Positions 1-10,572 of a stretch of DNA of 64,000 nt are shown piece by piece. Below the pieces are notes generated by a model. It saw nothing but the letters and a program-made list of their open reading frames with translations, ran no database searches and had not been told where the DNA came from. Positions within the stretch are counted from its first letter, which is position 1, and each line of letters opens with the position of its first letter. The DNA is from Dyella dinghuensis (GTDB lineage Bacteria > Pseudomonadota > Gammaproteobacteria > Xanthomonadales > Rhodanobacteraceae): contig NZ_RYZR01000007.1 in the NCBI RefSeq assembly GCF_003977615.1, positions 124,001 to 188,000 on the forward strand. Direction: 5' to 3'. The position numbers and the translations under genes are program-made.

Positions 1-1
1 T

Positions 2-1363
2 GCGTTCTTCGCGCTGCATGGCACGCGCGGACATGGCATCGAATTCGTTGCGGGTGCCGTGCAGCGCGGTGCGAGCGTCGTGCTGGCCGAAGCGCCGCCG
101 CGCGCGGTGAAAGATCCGGGCGTGCCGGTGGTGTGGATCGACGGGTTACACACCTTTGTCGGTGAAATTGCGTCGCGCTTCTTTGGACGTCCATCCGAAT
201 CGATGCGCGTGATCGGCGTGACGGGTACCAACGGCAAAACGTCCACGGTGCAGTTGCTGGCGCAAGCGCTGGAAAGCCTGGGTCATCGCACGGCGACCAT
301 CGGCACGCTGGGTGCCGGCCTGCACGGGCAGTTGCGTGAAGGCGAGCGCACCACGCCCGATGCCATCGCCGTGCAACAGCTCATGGCACAGTTCCGTGGC
401 GACGGCGCCACGCACGTCGCGATGGAAGTGTCCTCGCACGCGCTCGAGCAGGGGCGTGTCGCGGCCGTCGATTTCGATGTCGCCGCGTTCACCAATCTCA
501 CGCGCGATCATCTTGATTATCACGGCAGCATGGAAGCCTACGGTGCGGCAAAAGCCAAATTGTTCGCATGGCCCGATCTTGAAACGGCGGTGATCAACAC
601 GGACGACGAATTCGGCCGCAAGCTGGTGAACAAGCTCGCGCCCGATGTGAAAGCCTTGCGGTTGAGCAGCGCGGGCGATGCATCCGCCGACATCGCAGCA
701 ACGGATATCGTGACGTCGGCCGAAGGTGTCGCGTTCCACCTGCGCACGCCGTGGGGTGCGCGCGTGCTTCGTAGTCGTTTGCTTGGCCGATTCAATGTTG
801 CCAACCTGCTGACTGTCATCGCTTGCCTTGGTGCGATTGGCGAATCGTTTGATCGAATTGTCGGCGCTATTGAAGCATTGGAGCCCGTCAATGGCCGCAT
901 GAATCGCATTGGCGGTATCGAAGGCTTGCCGCTGGTCGTCGTCGACTATGCGCACACACCGGATGCGCTGGAGCAGGCGATCACGGCATTGCGCGCGCAT
1001 TGCGCAGCGAAATTGATCTGCGTCTTCGGTTGCGGTGGTGAGCGCGATGCCGGCAAGCGCCCGCAAATGGGCGATATCGCGGAGCGTCTTGCCGATGTCG
1101 CCATCGTCACCGACGACAATCCGCGCGGCGAAGATGGCGACGCTATCGTGGCGCAGATTCTCGCCGGCATGAAACAACCGCAATACGCCACGGTGTTGCG
1201 CGATCGCGAAGCTGCCATTCGTGCGGCCCTGCGCATGGCGCGTCCTGGCGATGTCGTGCTGATTGCCGGAAAAGGTCACGAGACCTATCAGGAAGGTGCC
1301 GCTGGCAAGCGTGCTTTCGATGATATGGCTGTGGCGCGTGCGGCGCTGGAGGGGCAGGCATGA
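2..1363 (+). CDS. murE: UDP-MurNAc-tripeptide synthetase MurE (5' end outside window)
   Basis: Cytoplasmic ATP-dependent Mur ligase that adds the third residue to UDP-MurNAc-L-Ala-Glu. The reading frame is open to the left edge with family-like sequence (ALHGTRGHG, about residue 60 of the family), so the GTG at 59 is not the true start and about 40-60 N-terminal residues are missing. The ATP-binding motif GVTGTNGKTS lies near nt 218-247. The DNPR motif (TDDNPRGED, about nt 1110-1136) is the family signature for meso-diaminopimelate as the added amino acid. The stop overlaps the murF start by ATGA, so it is the first visible gene of the dcw operon. Confidence 0.97.
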   Translation, partial: AFFALHGTRGHGIEFVAGAVQRGASVVLAEAPPRAVKDPGVPVVWIDGLHTFVGEIASRFFGRPSESMRVIGVTGTNGKTSTVQLLAQALESLGHRTATIGTLGAGLHGQLREGERTTPDAIAVQQLMAQFRGDGATHVAMEVSSHALEQGRVAAVDFDVAAFTNLTRDHLDYHGSMEAYGAAKAKLFAWPDLETAVINTDDEFGRKLVNKLAPDVKALRLSSAGDASADIAATDIVTSAEGVAFHLRTPWGARVLRSRLLGRFNVANLLTVIACLGAIGESFDRIVGAIEALEPVNGRMNRIGGIEGLPLVVVDYAHTPDALEQAITALRAHCAAKLICVFGCGGERDAGKRPQMGDIAERLADVAIVTDDNPRGEDGDAIVAQILAGMKQPQYATVLRDREAAIRAALRMARPGDVVLIAGKGHETYQEGAAGKRAFDDMAVARAALEGQA

Positions 1364-2727
1364 TGCAGCTGAGCGCCATCGCGCTATGGACCCACGGACG
1401 CATGCACGGCGCCGACGCCCAGATCAATGGCGTCGCGATCGATTCGCGCAAGATCAAGGCGGGCGATCTGTTCGTTGCATTCAAGGGCGAGCGAGTCGAC
1501 GGTCACGACTACCTGGCCGATGCCAGGGCGCGCGGCGCATCAGCGGCGCTGGTGGAGCACCGTGTCGACATCGATCTACCGCAGGTGGAAGTCGAAAACG
1601 TGGAGCTCGCGCTGGGCGATCTGGCGAGTGCAGTTCGCGCACAACATAATGCGCGCGTCATCGGCATCACCGGTTCCAACGGCAAGACCACGGTGAAGAC
1701 ACTCACGGCTTCGATTCTGTCGCTGCATGGCCGTACACACGTCAACACCGGCAGCTTCAATAATGAAATCGGTCTGCCGCTGACGCTGCTCTGGATGCCG
1801 GAAGACACCGAATATGCGGTGCTCGAGATGGGTGCAGGCAAGCCGGGCGATATCGACTATCTCGCTGCCATTGCACGGCCCGATATCGGCCTCGTGAATC
1901 TCATCGCGCCGGCGCATCTTGAGCGCATGGGTACGATTGAAATGGTGGCCGAGACCAAAGGCGCGCTTTATCGCGCCTTGCCGGCAGACGGTGTGGCCGT
2001 GATCAACGCCGACGACGCGTTTGCGAGTTTCTTCAACGGCCTCGCTGGCGGCCGCAAAGTGCTGCGCTTTGGTTTGGATCACAAGGCAGACGTCGGCGCG
2101 GACATTCTGGAGCAGCGCGCGGACGGATCGCGCTTCATCCTCAGCACGCCGCATGGCGATGCCGAGGTGTCGCTACCGTTGCCAGGCCGTCACAACATTG
2201 CCAACGCGCTTGCGGCCAGCGCGATTGCACTGGCGCTGGATGTGCCTGTCGACACCATTGTGGAAGGGTTGGAAAAGGCGTCTTCGGTGGAAGGTCGTCT
2301 CAAGCGCATCGCCATGCCGAATGGCTGGACGCTGATCGACGACAGTTACAACGCCAATCCCAGTTCGATGCATGCGGCGATCGACACGCTTGCGCTCGCG
2401 GAAGGGGAGCGCTGGCTGGTGCTGGGCGATATGGCCGAACTCGGCGCCGATGCGCGTGCGTTACACGCGGGTGTGGGTAGCCATGCGCGCGAGCGCGGCA
2501 TTCAAAAATTGTTTGCTGTAGGTCCGTTGAATGTGGCGGCGGTCGAGGCATTTGGGGCAGGTGGCGCGCATTACGCCGACAAAGCGGCGCTTATCGATGC
2601 GCTTCGCGCACAGGTGCATGCGGGTGTCACGTGTTTGGTGAAGGGCTCGCATTCAGCGGGTATGGAACAGGTTGTCGCCGCCTTGAAGAGCGGACAACCG
2701 AAAGAGGGGGCGCACCATGCTGCTTGA
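1360..2727 (+). CDS. murF: UDP-MurNAc-tripeptide--D-Ala-D-Ala ligase MurF
   Basis: Last cytoplasmic Mur ligase, attaching D-Ala-D-Ala to give UDP-MurNAc-pentapeptide. At 455 aa it has normal family length. The P-loop [10 protein letters not shown] lies near residues 104-113, and the C-terminal domain carries [11 protein letters not shown], which is characteristic of MurF. The ATG overlaps the murE stop by 4 bp, and the 3' end overlaps mraY by 11 bp, which suggests translational coupling. Confidence 0.98.
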   Translation: MMQLSAIALWTHGRMHGADAQINGVAIDSRKIKAGDLFVAFKGERVDGHDYLADARARGASAALVEHRVDIDLPQVEVENVELALGDLASAVRAQHNARVIGITGSNGKTTVKTLTASILSLHGRTHVNTGSFNNEIGLPLTLLWMPEDTEYAVLEMGAGKPGDIDYLAAIARPDIGLVNLIAPAHLERMGTIEMVAETKGALYRALPADGVAVINADDAFASFFNGLAGGRKVLRFGLDHKADVGADILEQRADGSRFILSTPHGDAEVSLPLPGRHNIANALAASAIALALDVPVDTIVEGLEKASSVEGRLKRIAMPNGWTLIDDSYNANPSSMHAAIDTLALAEGERWLVLGDMAELGADARALHAGVGSHARERGIQKLFAVGPLNVAAVEAFGAGGAHYADKAALIDALRAQVHAGVTCLVKGSHSAGMEQVVAALKSGQPKEGAHHAA

Positions 2728-3799
2728 ACTTTCCGATTGGTGGGCACGTCACTTCAGCGCGTTGCATCTTTTCCAGTACATCACCTTCCGCACGATCATG
2801 GCCGCGCTCACCGCGATGGCGATGTCGTTGTTGTGTGGTCCCGCATTGATTCGCAAGCTCGCGGCGCTCAAGGCCGGTCAGGTGGTGCGCAAGGATGGTC
2901 CGCAATCGCATCTGTCGAAAGCGGGCACGCCGACGATGGGCGGTGTGATGATTCTTATCGCCGTTGTCGTGGCGACCTTGCTGTGGGCGGATCTCGCCAA
3001 TCGCTACGTGTGGCTGGTGCTGGCCGTGCTGCTTTGTTACGGCGCGATCGGTTTCTACGACGATTACCGCAAGCTCGTGCTGAAAGACAGTCGCGGTCTC
3101 GCATCGCGCTGGAAATATTTCTGGCAGTCGGTGTTCGGTATCGGTGCGGCCTGGTTTCTGTATCACACCGCTGTACTTCCGGCTGAAACGGCACTGTTCG
3201 TGCCGCTGTTCAAGCATGTGGCGATACCGCTTGGCATTTTCTACATCGTCATCGCGTATTTCATGATCGTGGGTTTCTCCAACGCCGTGAATCTCACGGA
3301 TGGTCTGGATGGTCTTGCGATCATGCCCACGGTGCTGGTTTCCGGCGCGCTCGGCATATTCGCCTACCTCGCGGGTAACAAGGTCTTTTCCGAATACCTC
3401 GGCATCCCGGCGATTCCGGGCGCGGGTGAGCTCTCCGTGCTTTGCGGTGCACTGTCCGGTGCGGGCCTCGGTTTCCTGTGGTTCAACACGTATCCCGCGC
3501 AAGTGTTCATGGGTGACGTCGGTGCGCTCGCGATTGGCGCAGCGCTGGCCGCGATTGCCGTGATCGTCCGCCAGGAAATCGTGCTGCTGATCATGGGTGG
3601 TGTGTTCGTGATGGAAACGGCCTCGGTGATGCTGCAGGTCGCCAGCTTCAAGATGACCGGCAAGCGCATCTTCCGCATGGCGCCGATCCATCACCACTTC
3701 GAATTGAAAGGCTGGCCCGAGCCTAGGGTGATTGTTCGTTTCTGGATCATCAGCGTCGTGCTGGTGCTTATCGGTTTGGCAACGTTGAAGGTGCGCTGA
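2717..3799 (+). CDS. mraY: Phospho-MurNAc-pentapeptide translocase MraY
   Basis: Inner-membrane enzyme that transfers phospho-MurNAc-pentapeptide to undecaprenyl phosphate, making lipid I. At 360 aa, with about ten hydrophobic segments, it matches the family. Signature stretches are [13 protein letters not shown] (64-76), the catalytic Asp pair in YDDYRK (D115/D116), NLTDGLDG (192-199) and the C-terminal [11 protein letters not shown]. The next gene is ftsW only 3 bp away; the murD that sits here in E. coli is absent. Confidence 0.98.
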   Translation: MLLELSDWWARHFSALHLFQYITFRTIMAALTAMAMSLLCGPALIRKLAALKAGQVVRKDGPQSHLSKAGTPTMGGVMILIAVVVATLLWADLANRYVWLVLAVLLCYGAIGFYDDYRKLVLKDSRGLASRWKYFWQSVFGIGAAWFLYHTAVLPAETALFVPLFKHVAIPLGIFYIVIAYFMIVGFSNAVNLTDGLDGLAIMPTVLVSGALGIFAYLAGNKVFSEYLGIPAIPGAGELSVLCGALSGAGLGFLWFNTYPAQVFMGDVGALAIGAALAAIAVIVRQEIVLLIMGGVFVMETASVMLQVASFKMTGKRIFRMAPIHHHFELKGWPEPRVIVRFWIISVVLVLIGLATLKVR

Positions 3800-3802
3800 G
3801 AG

Positions 3803-5041
3803 ATGTTTGGTTTCGGTACATCCCAGGCAAAGCGCCGGCAGGGTCCGCGCGGCAAGTTCGACTTGCCGTTGCTGGTCGCCCTGGTTGGTCTTGCGTGCAT
3901 GGGTGTGGTGATGGTCGCTTCCAGCTCCATTGCCGTAGCCGATAGCCAGCACATGGGTCAGTTCTATTTCCTCAAACATCACTTGATGTATCTGACGCTC
4001 GGCGTGTTCGCTGCGGGTGTGGCGATGCGCACGGAACTGAAGGACATCGAGAAGCATGCATTCTTCCTGATGCTTGTCGCGTTCATCATGCTGCTTGCGG
4101 TATTCGTTCCGCATTTCGGTATGAGGCTCAACGGCGCACGCCGTTGGCTCAATCTGGGTATTACCAGCTTCCAGCCGGTCGAAGCGGTGAAGCTGATTCT
4201 TGTGGTGTATATGGCCAGCTATCTGGTGCGTCACCGCGAGAGTATCGAGACGCGTTTCATCGGGCTGCTCAAGCCGCTTGGTGTTTCGGGCGTGATGGTG
4301 CTGCTACTGCTGGCGCAGCCGGACTTCGGTTCGGCAACGCTGGTGATTGCTGTGACGATAGCGATGGTGTGGCTGGGCGGTGCGCGACCGATTTTCCTAT
4401 GCCTGATGGGTTTGCCCTTGATGCCGCTGCTGGCGATCGCGGCAACCAGCGAAAACTATCGCATGAAGCGCCTGACCACCTTCCTGCATCCATGGGATCA
4501 CCCGTTCGACGACGGCTTCCAGCTGACGCAATCGCTGATGGCGATCGGGCGCGGTGAATGGATGGGTGTGGGTTTGGGTTCGAGCGTGCTGAAACTGTCG
4601 TATCTGCCGGAAGCGCACACCGACTTTATCTTCGCCGTGATTGGCGAAGAGCTTGGTTTGTTCGGTGTGATCACTGTCATGGCGCTGTTTGCTCTTGTCC
4701 TATGGCGCGGATTGCATGTCGGACTCAAAGGTGTAGAGGTGGGGCAGCGTTTCGCTGGCTATATCGCCTTCGGCATCTCGCTGATGATCGGCCTGCAGAC
4801 GCTTGTTTCGATAGGCGTGAATCTTGGCGCGTTGCCGACCAAAGGCCTCACGCTGCCGCTGATCAGCTACGGCGGCTCGTCGATTGTGTTGACGTGTGCG
4901 ATGGCTGGCGTGCTGTTGCGCGCGACGTATGAAATCAACCGCGCGCTCGATGCGCGGCATATGGCAACGCGCATGCCCGCGACGGCAGTGCCCGATGCCA
5001 ACACAGCGACAGCGCGTGATCGCGAAGCGGTGGCCGCATGA
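3803..5041 (+). CDS. ftsW: Lipid II polymerase / cell-division protein FtsW
   Basis: SEDS-family septal peptidoglycan glycosyltransferase of the divisome, working with FtsI. It has 412 aa and multiple transmembrane segments. Conserved stretches include NGARRWL, QPDFGS, a long periplasmic loop with YLPEAHTDFIFAVIGEE and the terminal ISYGGSS. The start follows the mraY stop by 3 bp with a GAGAG ribosome-binding stretch. The stop overlaps murG by ATGA. Confidence 0.97.
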   Translation: MFGFGTSQAKRRQGPRGKFDLPLLVALVGLACMGVVMVASSSIAVADSQHMGQFYFLKHHLMYLTLGVFAAGVAMRTELKDIEKHAFFLMLVAFIMLLAVFVPHFGMRLNGARRWLNLGITSFQPVEAVKLILVVYMASYLVRHRESIETRFIGLLKPLGVSGVMVLLLLAQPDFGSATLVIAVTIAMVWLGGARPIFLCLMGLPLMPLLAIAATSENYRMKRLTTFLHPWDHPFDDGFQLTQSLMAIGRGEWMGVGLGSSVLKLSYLPEAHTDFIFAVIGEELGLFGVITVMALFALVLWRGLHVGLKGVEVGQRFAGYIAFGISLMIGLQTLVSIGVNLGALPTKGLTLPLISYGGSSIVLTCAMAGVLLRATYEINRALDARHMATRMPATAVPDANTATARDREAVAA

Positions 5042-6111
5042 CCGCGCAATCGCCTGTCCTGATCATGGCCGGTGGCACGGGTGGACATATCTTCCCGGGT
5101 CTGGCCGTGGCCGAAACGCTGCGCGCGCAAGGCGTGCCGGTGGTTTGGCTGGGTGCTGCAGGCGGCATGGAAACCAAAGTCGTGCCTGCGCATGGCATTG
5201 AATTGCATACCGTGGCTGTTGGCGGTTTGCGCGGCAAGGGAATGAAGACGCGTCTGATGGCGCCCTTCATGCTGGCGCGCGCGCTGTTGTCGTCGCTGGC
5301 TGTCTTGCGTCGACTGAAGCCGCGCAGTGTGCTGTCCATGGGCGGTTACGTGGCGGGTCCCGGCGGCATCGCCGCACGTCTGCTGCATCGTCCATTGCTG
5401 GTACACGAACAGAATCGCGTGGCGGGATTCACCAATCGCAAGCTCGCCACGCATGCGCAGCGCGTCATGGCGGGTTTCGCCGATGCGTTGCCGAACGCGG
5501 AGTGGGTAGGTAATCCCGTGCGCGGCGCCATTGCATCGCTGCCTTCGCCGGCACAACGCATGGCTGGACGTACGGGCAAACCGCGCCTGCTGGTATTGGG
5601 CGGAAGCCTCGGTGCGCGCGCGTTGAATGTTTCGGTGCCGCAGGCGTTGGCCGCCATGCCGGTCGATCAACGCCCCGAGGTGCTGCATCAGTGCGGCAAT
5701 CGCGGCATCGATGAAGCACGCAAGGCATATGCCGATGCAGGCGTCGATGCGCAGATCGTGCCGTTTATCGAGGACATGGCTGGCACGTACGCATGGGCCG
5801 ATCTGGCGGTGTGTCGTGCAGGCGCGCTGACGCTAGCCGAGCTGACCGCGTGCGGTCTGGGCGCGGTGCTCGTGCCATTTCCGCATGCGGTGGACGACCA
5901 CCAAACCCGCAACGCCGAAGCGCTCGTCGCTGCCGGTGCGGCTGAATTGATCCAGGAGCGAGATCTGAATACGCAAGACCTGGCGCAGCGATTGAGCGCG
6001 CTATTGAACGATCGCACCAAGTTGTTGGCGATGGCCGAAGCAGCGCGAACGCTCGCGAAACCCAATGCTGCGGCCGATATCGCACGCGCTTGCGTGGAGG
6101 TGGCCGCATGA
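5038..6111 (+). CDS. murG: Lipid II synthase MurG (GlcNAc transferase)
   Basis: Peripheral inner-membrane GT28 enzyme that transfers GlcNAc from UDP-GlcNAc to lipid I. It has 357 aa. The N-terminal glycine-rich loop GGTGGHIFPGLAVAE (about residues 11-25), HEQN, GGSLGARALN and the donor-binding RAGALTLAEL with PFPHAVDDHQ are all present. Coupled to ftsW and murC by 4-bp overlaps. Confidence 0.98.
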   Translation: MTAQSPVLIMAGGTGGHIFPGLAVAETLRAQGVPVVWLGAAGGMETKVVPAHGIELHTVAVGGLRGKGMKTRLMAPFMLARALLSSLAVLRRLKPRSVLSMGGYVAGPGGIAARLLHRPLLVHEQNRVAGFTNRKLATHAQRVMAGFADALPNAEWVGNPVRGAIASLPSPAQRMAGRTGKPRLLVLGGSLGARALNVSVPQALAAMPVDQRPEVLHQCGNRGIDEARKAYADAGVDAQIVPFIEDMAGTYAWADLAVCRAGALTLAELTACGLGAVLVPFPHAVDDHQTRNAEALVAAGAAELIQERDLNTQDLAQRLSALLNDRTKLLAMAEAARTLAKPNAAADIARACVEVAA

Positions 6112-7547
6112 CGCCGCGTCGCCTGCTTGCGCACGAAGATTTGATGAGCACGTTCCGCCGTGTGCACTTCATCGGCATTGGCGGCGTCGGCATGAGCGGT
6201 ATTGCCGAAGTGCTGCACAATCTCGGTTACGCGGTGTCGGGCTCGGATCGCAGCGAATCGGCGACCGCGCAACGTTTGCGTCAGCTCGGTATCGATGTGC
6301 ACATCGGTCACGCCTCGGCACACATCGGTGATGCGGACGTGGTCGTCACATCCAGTGCGATCAAGAACGACAACCCGGAACTGGTCGCCGCGCGCGAAGC
6401 ACGTATTCCGGTGATTCCGCGCGCCGAAATGCTGGGCGAGCTGATGCGTTTTCGTCGCGGCATCGCGATTGCCGGTACGCATGGCAAGACTACGACAACA
6501 AGCCTTGTCGCCAGCGTGCTCGCCGAAGCTAACTACGATCCGACGTTTGTGATTGGTGGCCAGCTCAACGCCGCAGGCGCGAACGCGCGCTTGGGTACCG
6601 GCCAATACCTGGTGGCCGAAGCGGATGAATCGGATGGTTCGTTCCTGCTGCTTTCGCCGGTGATTGCGGTAGTGACGAATATCGACGCCGATCACCTTGA
6701 AAACTATCAGGGTGATTTCGCGCTGGTGCGCAAGGCGTTTTCCGACTTCCTGCATCGCTTGCCGTTCTACGGTCTGGCCGTGTTGTGCGTGGACGATCCG
6801 GAAGTGGTCGACCTCGCGAAGATCACCGCGCGTCGCGTGATGACGTACGGCATCGATACGAAAGATGCTGACGTGCGTGCGGCGAACATTGTGCAGAAAG
6901 GGTTCGAGATGCATTTCGACCTGATCTTGCCGGGCGTCAAGAACCCGATGCCGGTGAAACTCAATCTGCCCGGCCGCCACAATGTGCTCAATGCGCTTGC
7001 CGCCGCGACGATCGGCTGGCAGCTCGGTGTCGAGGCCGAGGCGATTGCGCATGCGTTTGCGCACTTCGAGGGTGTCGGTCGTCGCTTCCACCGTCGCGGC
7101 GAGATTGCGCTCGATAAAGGAACGGCGATGTTGGTCGATGACTACGGCCATCACCCGCGCGAACTCGCTGCCGTGTTTGCAGCGGCGCGTGGCGGTTGGC
7201 CGGAGCGTCGCCTTGTTGTCGGATTTCAGCCGCATCGTTACAGCCGCACGCGCGATTTGCTCGACGACTTCGCGAACGTGCTGGCCGAAGCCGACGTGCT
7301 TGTTTTGACGGATGTGTATCCCGCCGGCGAAGCGCCGATTGCTGGTGCCGATGGACGCGCGCTGGCGCGTGCCGTGCGCGCGCGCGGCAAGGTTGATCCG
7401 GTGTTGGTGGGACATCCGCGTGAATTGAAAGACGCGCTGCCTGCGTTGTTGCGCGACGGCGATCTCCTGTTGCTGCTGGGCGCAGGCGATATCGGCGCTG
7501 CAGCCGTCGAGTTGGCTCAACTGGGACATTTGAGGACGAGTGAGTGA
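6108..7547 (+). CDS. murC: UDP-MurNAc--L-alanine ligase MurC
   Basis: First Mur ligase, adding L-Ala to UDP-MurNAc. The ATG at 6108 is chosen (479 aa) because it overlaps the murG stop by ATGA and has GGAGG at 6096-6100 with 7-nt spacing; an upstream TTG at 6090 in frame looks unlikely. Motifs: Rossmann-like [14 protein letters not shown] loop [10 protein letters not shown], and [10 protein letters not shown] in the C-terminal domain. Length matches the family. Confidence 0.97.
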   Translation: MTPRRLLAHEDLMSTFRRVHFIGIGGVGMSGIAEVLHNLGYAVSGSDRSESATAQRLRQLGIDVHIGHASAHIGDADVVVTSSAIKNDNPELVAAREARIPVIPRAEMLGELMRFRRGIAIAGTHGKTTTTSLVASVLAEANYDPTFVIGGQLNAAGANARLGTGQYLVAEADESDGSFLLLSPVIAVVTNIDADHLENYQGDFALVRKAFSDFLHRLPFYGLAVLCVDDPEVVDLAKITARRVMTYGIDTKDADVRAANIVQKGFEMHFDLILPGVKNPMPVKLNLPGRHNVLNALAAATIGWQLGVEAEAIAHAFAHFEGVGRRFHRRGEIALDKGTAMLVDDYGHHPRELAAVFAAARGGWPERRLVVGFQPHRYSRTRDLLDDFANVLAEADVLVLTDVYPAGEAPIAGADGRALARAVRARGKVDPVLVGHPRELKDALPALLRDGDLLLLLGAGDIGAAAVELAQLGHLRTSE

Positions 7548-8482
7548 TGAAGATCCAGGACCCCGCACAATTTGGTCGCGTCGCCGTGGTGATGGGCGGT
7601 AGCTCGGCCGAGCGCGAGGTATCGCTCGACTCCGGTCGCAACGTGCTCGCGGCGCTGAAGGCGCGCGGCGTGGATGCGCACGCCATCGACGGTATTCCGG
7701 CATTGCTCGATGCGCTGCGCGCTGGCCACTTCGCACGCGTGTTCAACATTCTTCACGGCCAGCATGGCGGTGGTGAGGACGGTGTGCTGCAAGGTGCGCT
7801 GGAATCGCTCAACGTGCCGTACACAGGTTCGGGCGTGCTTGGATCTGCGTTGTCGATGGACAAGACGCGTTCGAAGCGCGTGTGGCAGTCGCTTGGTTTG
7901 CCGACGCCGAAGTTCGTCCCGCTACCGCGTGGCACCGATGTGCATGCTGCCGCGAAAGAGATTGGTTTCCCATTGATCGTGAAGCCTGCCAGCGAAGGTT
8001 CGAGCGTTGGCGTGACGCGCGTCTTCGAAGAGAAAGATCTCGATGCAGCCGTGGCGTTGGCAGAGAAATATCCCGGCGATCTGTTGATGGAAACGCTGAT
8101 CGAAGGCGATGAGCTCACCGTGGGCATTCTTGGCCGCCAAGTGTTGCCGAGCATCCATATCGTGCCGAAGGGCGCGTTCTACGATTACAACGCCAAGTAC
8201 GTGGCCGAAGACACGCAGTACATCTGCCCGGGTTTGCAGGGCGACGCCGAGCCGTCGTTGCGAGCACTGTCGCTCGAAGCATTCGACGCGCTGGGTTGCT
8301 ACGGCTGGGGACGCGTCGATGTGATGCGCGATCGCCAAGGCCGCAACTGGTTGCTTGAAGTGAACACCGCGCCCGGCATGACGTCGCATTCGCTCGTACC
8401 GAAAGCAGCTGCCGTAGCTGGCATCGATTATCAGCAGCTGTGCTGGCGCGTGCTCGAAACCAGTTTCAGGGAGGATGCATGA
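7547..8482 (+). CDS. ddl: D-alanine--D-alanine ligase
   Basis: ATP-grasp ligase that makes D-Ala-D-Ala for MurF. ATG at 7547 (311 aa) overlaps the murC stop by one base; a GTG one codon upstream (7544) is also possible. Motifs: [11 protein letters not shown] near the N terminus, [18 protein letters not shown] at the start of the ATP-grasp, [11 protein letters not shown], and the metal-binding [15 protein letters not shown]. Its position in the dcw cluster matches the DdlB type. Confidence 0.97.
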   Translation: MKIQDPAQFGRVAVVMGGSSAEREVSLDSGRNVLAALKARGVDAHAIDGIPALLDALRAGHFARVFNILHGQHGGGEDGVLQGALESLNVPYTGSGVLGSALSMDKTRSKRVWQSLGLPTPKFVPLPRGTDVHAAAKEIGFPLIVKPASEGSSVGVTRVFEEKDLDAAVALAEKYPGDLLMETLIEGDELTVGILGRQVLPSIHIVPKGAFYDYNAKYVAEDTQYICPGLQGDAEPSLRALSLEAFDALGCYGWGRVDVMRDRQGRNWLLEVNTAPGMTSHSLVPKAAAVAGIDYQQLCWRVLETSFREDA

Positions 8483-9225
8483 GGGGAAGCATCCGCCTCG
8501 TCGCCTGGTGTCTGGCCATCGCCCTGGTGGTCCTGCCGATCGTCGGTGTGTTGTGCGGCTGGTTTGCCGCCGACCGCTGGCCGGTGACTCAGTTGACGGT
8601 GCAGGCCGAGTTCAAGCACGTGAGCGCGGAGCAGATTCGCGCCACCGTGAAACCGCGCCTGGGGAAGGGCTTCTTCGCATTGAATCTGGATGCCGTGCAA
8701 AGCGCCGTGGCTGCGCTGCCGTGGGTGGAATCGGTGGAAGCGAGCAAGCGTTGGCCGGATACGTTGTTGTTGCGCATTTACGAGCGTCAGCCCTTCGCGC
8801 GCTGGAATTCGAATCAATTGATCAGTGGCGAAGGCAAGGTGTTCAGCGTGCCCGACGCCGCCGATTACAACCAGTTGCCTGACTTGCATGGTCCGGACGA
8901 TCACCTGGCCGAAGTCATCAGCTTCTTCGCCGATGTGCAGAAAGCCTTTATCGGGACGCATTTGAAGATCACCGGCGTGACGCTTACCGAGCGCGGCAGT
9001 TGGAGTGTCACCACGGATTCAGGCGCACAGATCGTGATCGGCGATCGCAATCAGGCCGGTCATCGTCTGCGCCGCTTCCTCGATGTGTATGCGCAGGTGA
9101 TGTCTGGCCACGATCAAGGTTTTGAGTACGCCGATCTTCGTTACACCAACGGTTTCGCCGTGAAATGGCCGCAAGCGCCGGCCGCCCCGACCGCTCCTAC
9201 TGCCGGAGGCACGCCCCGCACATGA
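8479..9225 (+). CDS. ftsQ: Divisome protein FtsQ
   Basis: Bitopic inner-membrane protein linking early and late divisome components. The ATG at 8479 (248 aa) is preferred over the longer frame because it overlaps the ddl stop by ATGA and has GGGAGG at 8469-8474. A single N-terminal transmembrane segment (about residues 8-30) is followed by a POTRA domain ([18 protein letters not shown]...) and the FtsQ beta domain with [17 protein letters not shown]. The C-terminal tail is Ala/Pro-rich. Confidence 0.95.
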   Translation: MRGSIRLVAWCLAIALVVLPIVGVLCGWFAADRWPVTQLTVQAEFKHVSAEQIRATVKPRLGKGFFALNLDAVQSAVAALPWVESVEASKRWPDTLLLRIYERQPFARWNSNQLISGEGKVFSVPDAADYNQLPDLHGPDDHLAEVISFFADVQKAFIGTHLKITGVTLTERGSWSVTTDSGAQIVIGDRNQAGHRLRRFLDVYAQVMSGHDQGFEYADLRYTNGFAVKWPQAPAAPTAPTAGGTPRT

Positions 9226-10454
9226 AAGGCAAGAACGAAAAGCAGTTGGTAGTCGGCCTGGATATCGGCACCTCCAAGGTGGTGGCGATTGTGGGCGAGT
9301 ACGAACCGGGCGAACCGATCGAAGTGATCGGCATCGGCTCGCACGTCTCGCGCGGCATGAAGCGCGGGTCGGTGGTAGATATCGAATCCACGGTGCACTC
9401 GATCCAGCGTGCGGTGGAAGAAGCCGAGCTGATGGCGGGCTGCGATATCCGCTCGGTCTATGCCTCCATTTCCGGCAGCCATCTGGAGACGCGCAACTCG
9501 CACGGCACAGCGGCCATTCGGGATCGCGAAGTGGCGCCCGGCGATCTGGATCAGGTGCTGGAAGCGGCCAGCGCGGTGGCGATCCCGGCTGACCGGAAGG
9601 TCTTATATAAGGAGTCGCAGGAATACCGCATCGACGGCCAGGACGGCATTCGCTCGCCGGTCGGCATGAGTGGCGTGCGCCTGGAAGCCTCGGTGCATCT
9701 GGTGACGGGTGCGGCGGCGGCGGTCCAGAACATCAGCAAGTGCATCCAGCGTTGCGGTTTGTCGGTCGATGAGCTGGTGCCGTCGGCGGTGGCCAGTGCG
9801 AAATCGGTGCTCACCGATGACGAGCGCGAGCTCGGCGTGTGTCTCGTCGATATCGGCGCCGGCACGACAGACATCGCGATCTACACGCAGGGCGCCATTC
9901 GTTACACCAAATCGTTGCCGGTCGGCGGCGACCAGGTCACCAACGATATCGCTTATGGCGTGCATACGCCGACCGCGCACGCGGAAGAAATCAAGATCAA
10001 ATACGCCTGCGCGCTGGCGCAGTTGGCACACGCGGAAGAAACGATCCAGGTGCCGAGCGTGGGCGATCGTCCGCCGCGCCGTCTGGCGCGTCAGTCGCTC
10101 GCGCAGAGCGTGCAGGCGCGTTACGAAGAAATCTTCGAGATGGTGCAGGACGAGTTGCGCCGTTCCGGTTACGACAGTCTGGTCGCGGCGGGCGTCGTGC
10201 TGACTGGTGGCGCTTCGCGCATGGAAGGTGCGCTCGAGCTCGCCGAGGAGATCTTCCACAAGATGGTACGCATCGGCGTGCCGCAACACGTCAACGGCTT
10301 CGGCGAAGTGATCGCCAATCCGCTGCATTCCACCGGCGTCGGTTTGCTGCTGCACGGCGCGCGTTCGGGCGGCATGCGCGTAGCCGGTCCGGCGGGCGGC
10401 AGCGTGGGCGGCTTGGTCGATAAATTGCGCGGTTGGATAACCAAGAATTTCTAA
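9222..10454 (+). CDS. ftsA: Actin-like cell-division protein FtsA
   Basis: Membrane-tethered actin homologue that anchors FtsZ. ATG at 9222 (410 aa) overlaps the ftsQ stop by ATGA, so the 19 extra residues of the longer frame are rejected. Nucleotide-binding motifs GLDIGTSKVVA near the N terminus and DIGAGTTDIAIY are visible. The C-terminal GGLVDKLRGWITKNF is the expected amphipathic membrane-targeting helix. Confidence 0.97.
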   Translation: MKGKNEKQLVVGLDIGTSKVVAIVGEYEPGEPIEVIGIGSHVSRGMKRGSVVDIESTVHSIQRAVEEAELMAGCDIRSVYASISGSHLETRNSHGTAAIRDREVAPGDLDQVLEAASAVAIPADRKVLYKESQEYRIDGQDGIRSPVGMSGVRLEASVHLVTGAAAAVQNISKCIQRCGLSVDELVPSAVASAKSVLTDDERELGVCLVDIGAGTTDIAIYTQGAIRYTKSLPVGGDQVTNDIAYGVHTPTAHAEEIKIKYACALAQLAHAEETIQVPSVGDRPPRRLARQSLAQSVQARYEEIFEMVQDELRRSGYDSLVAAGVVLTGGASRMEGALELAEEIFHKMVRIGVPQHVNGFGEVIANPLHSTGVGLLLHGARSGGMRVAGPAGGSVGGLVDKLRGWITKNF

Positions 10455-10572
10455 GTTTTAGCGGCGCACGGAGGCGCAGCACGGGCGAATGGAGGTTCGC
10501 TCACCACCAAAGAGACAACACGGAGTTGTCTTGCGGTTACAACGACAACGAGAGTTCTACGGAGGACGGGAA
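10455..10572 (+). promoter_or_regulatory. ftsZ leader with small hairpin
   Basis: 118-nt gap between ftsA and ftsZ, unusually long for this tightly packed operon. It contains a perfect 7-bp hairpin (stems 10513-10519 and 10525-10531, loop ACGGA) and ends in a strong ribosome-binding site, GGAGG at 10561-10565, ahead of the ATG. A separate promoter or processing site for ftsZ is plausible, but I found no convincing -35/-10 pair. Confidence 0.4.

Noticed and set aside
59-61. GTG as the start of murE
   Set aside because: Family-like sequence continues upstream to the window edge, so the gene is truncated by the window.
2627-4234. 535-codon - strand frame across mraY and ftsW
   Set aside because: Low-complexity His/Arg/Gln-rich translation antisense to strongly conserved genes.
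5688-7736. 682-codon open frame on the - strand across murG/murC
   Set aside because: Shadow of the high-GC coding strand; composition is His/Arg/Gln-rich with no domain character, and murG/murC are unambiguous.
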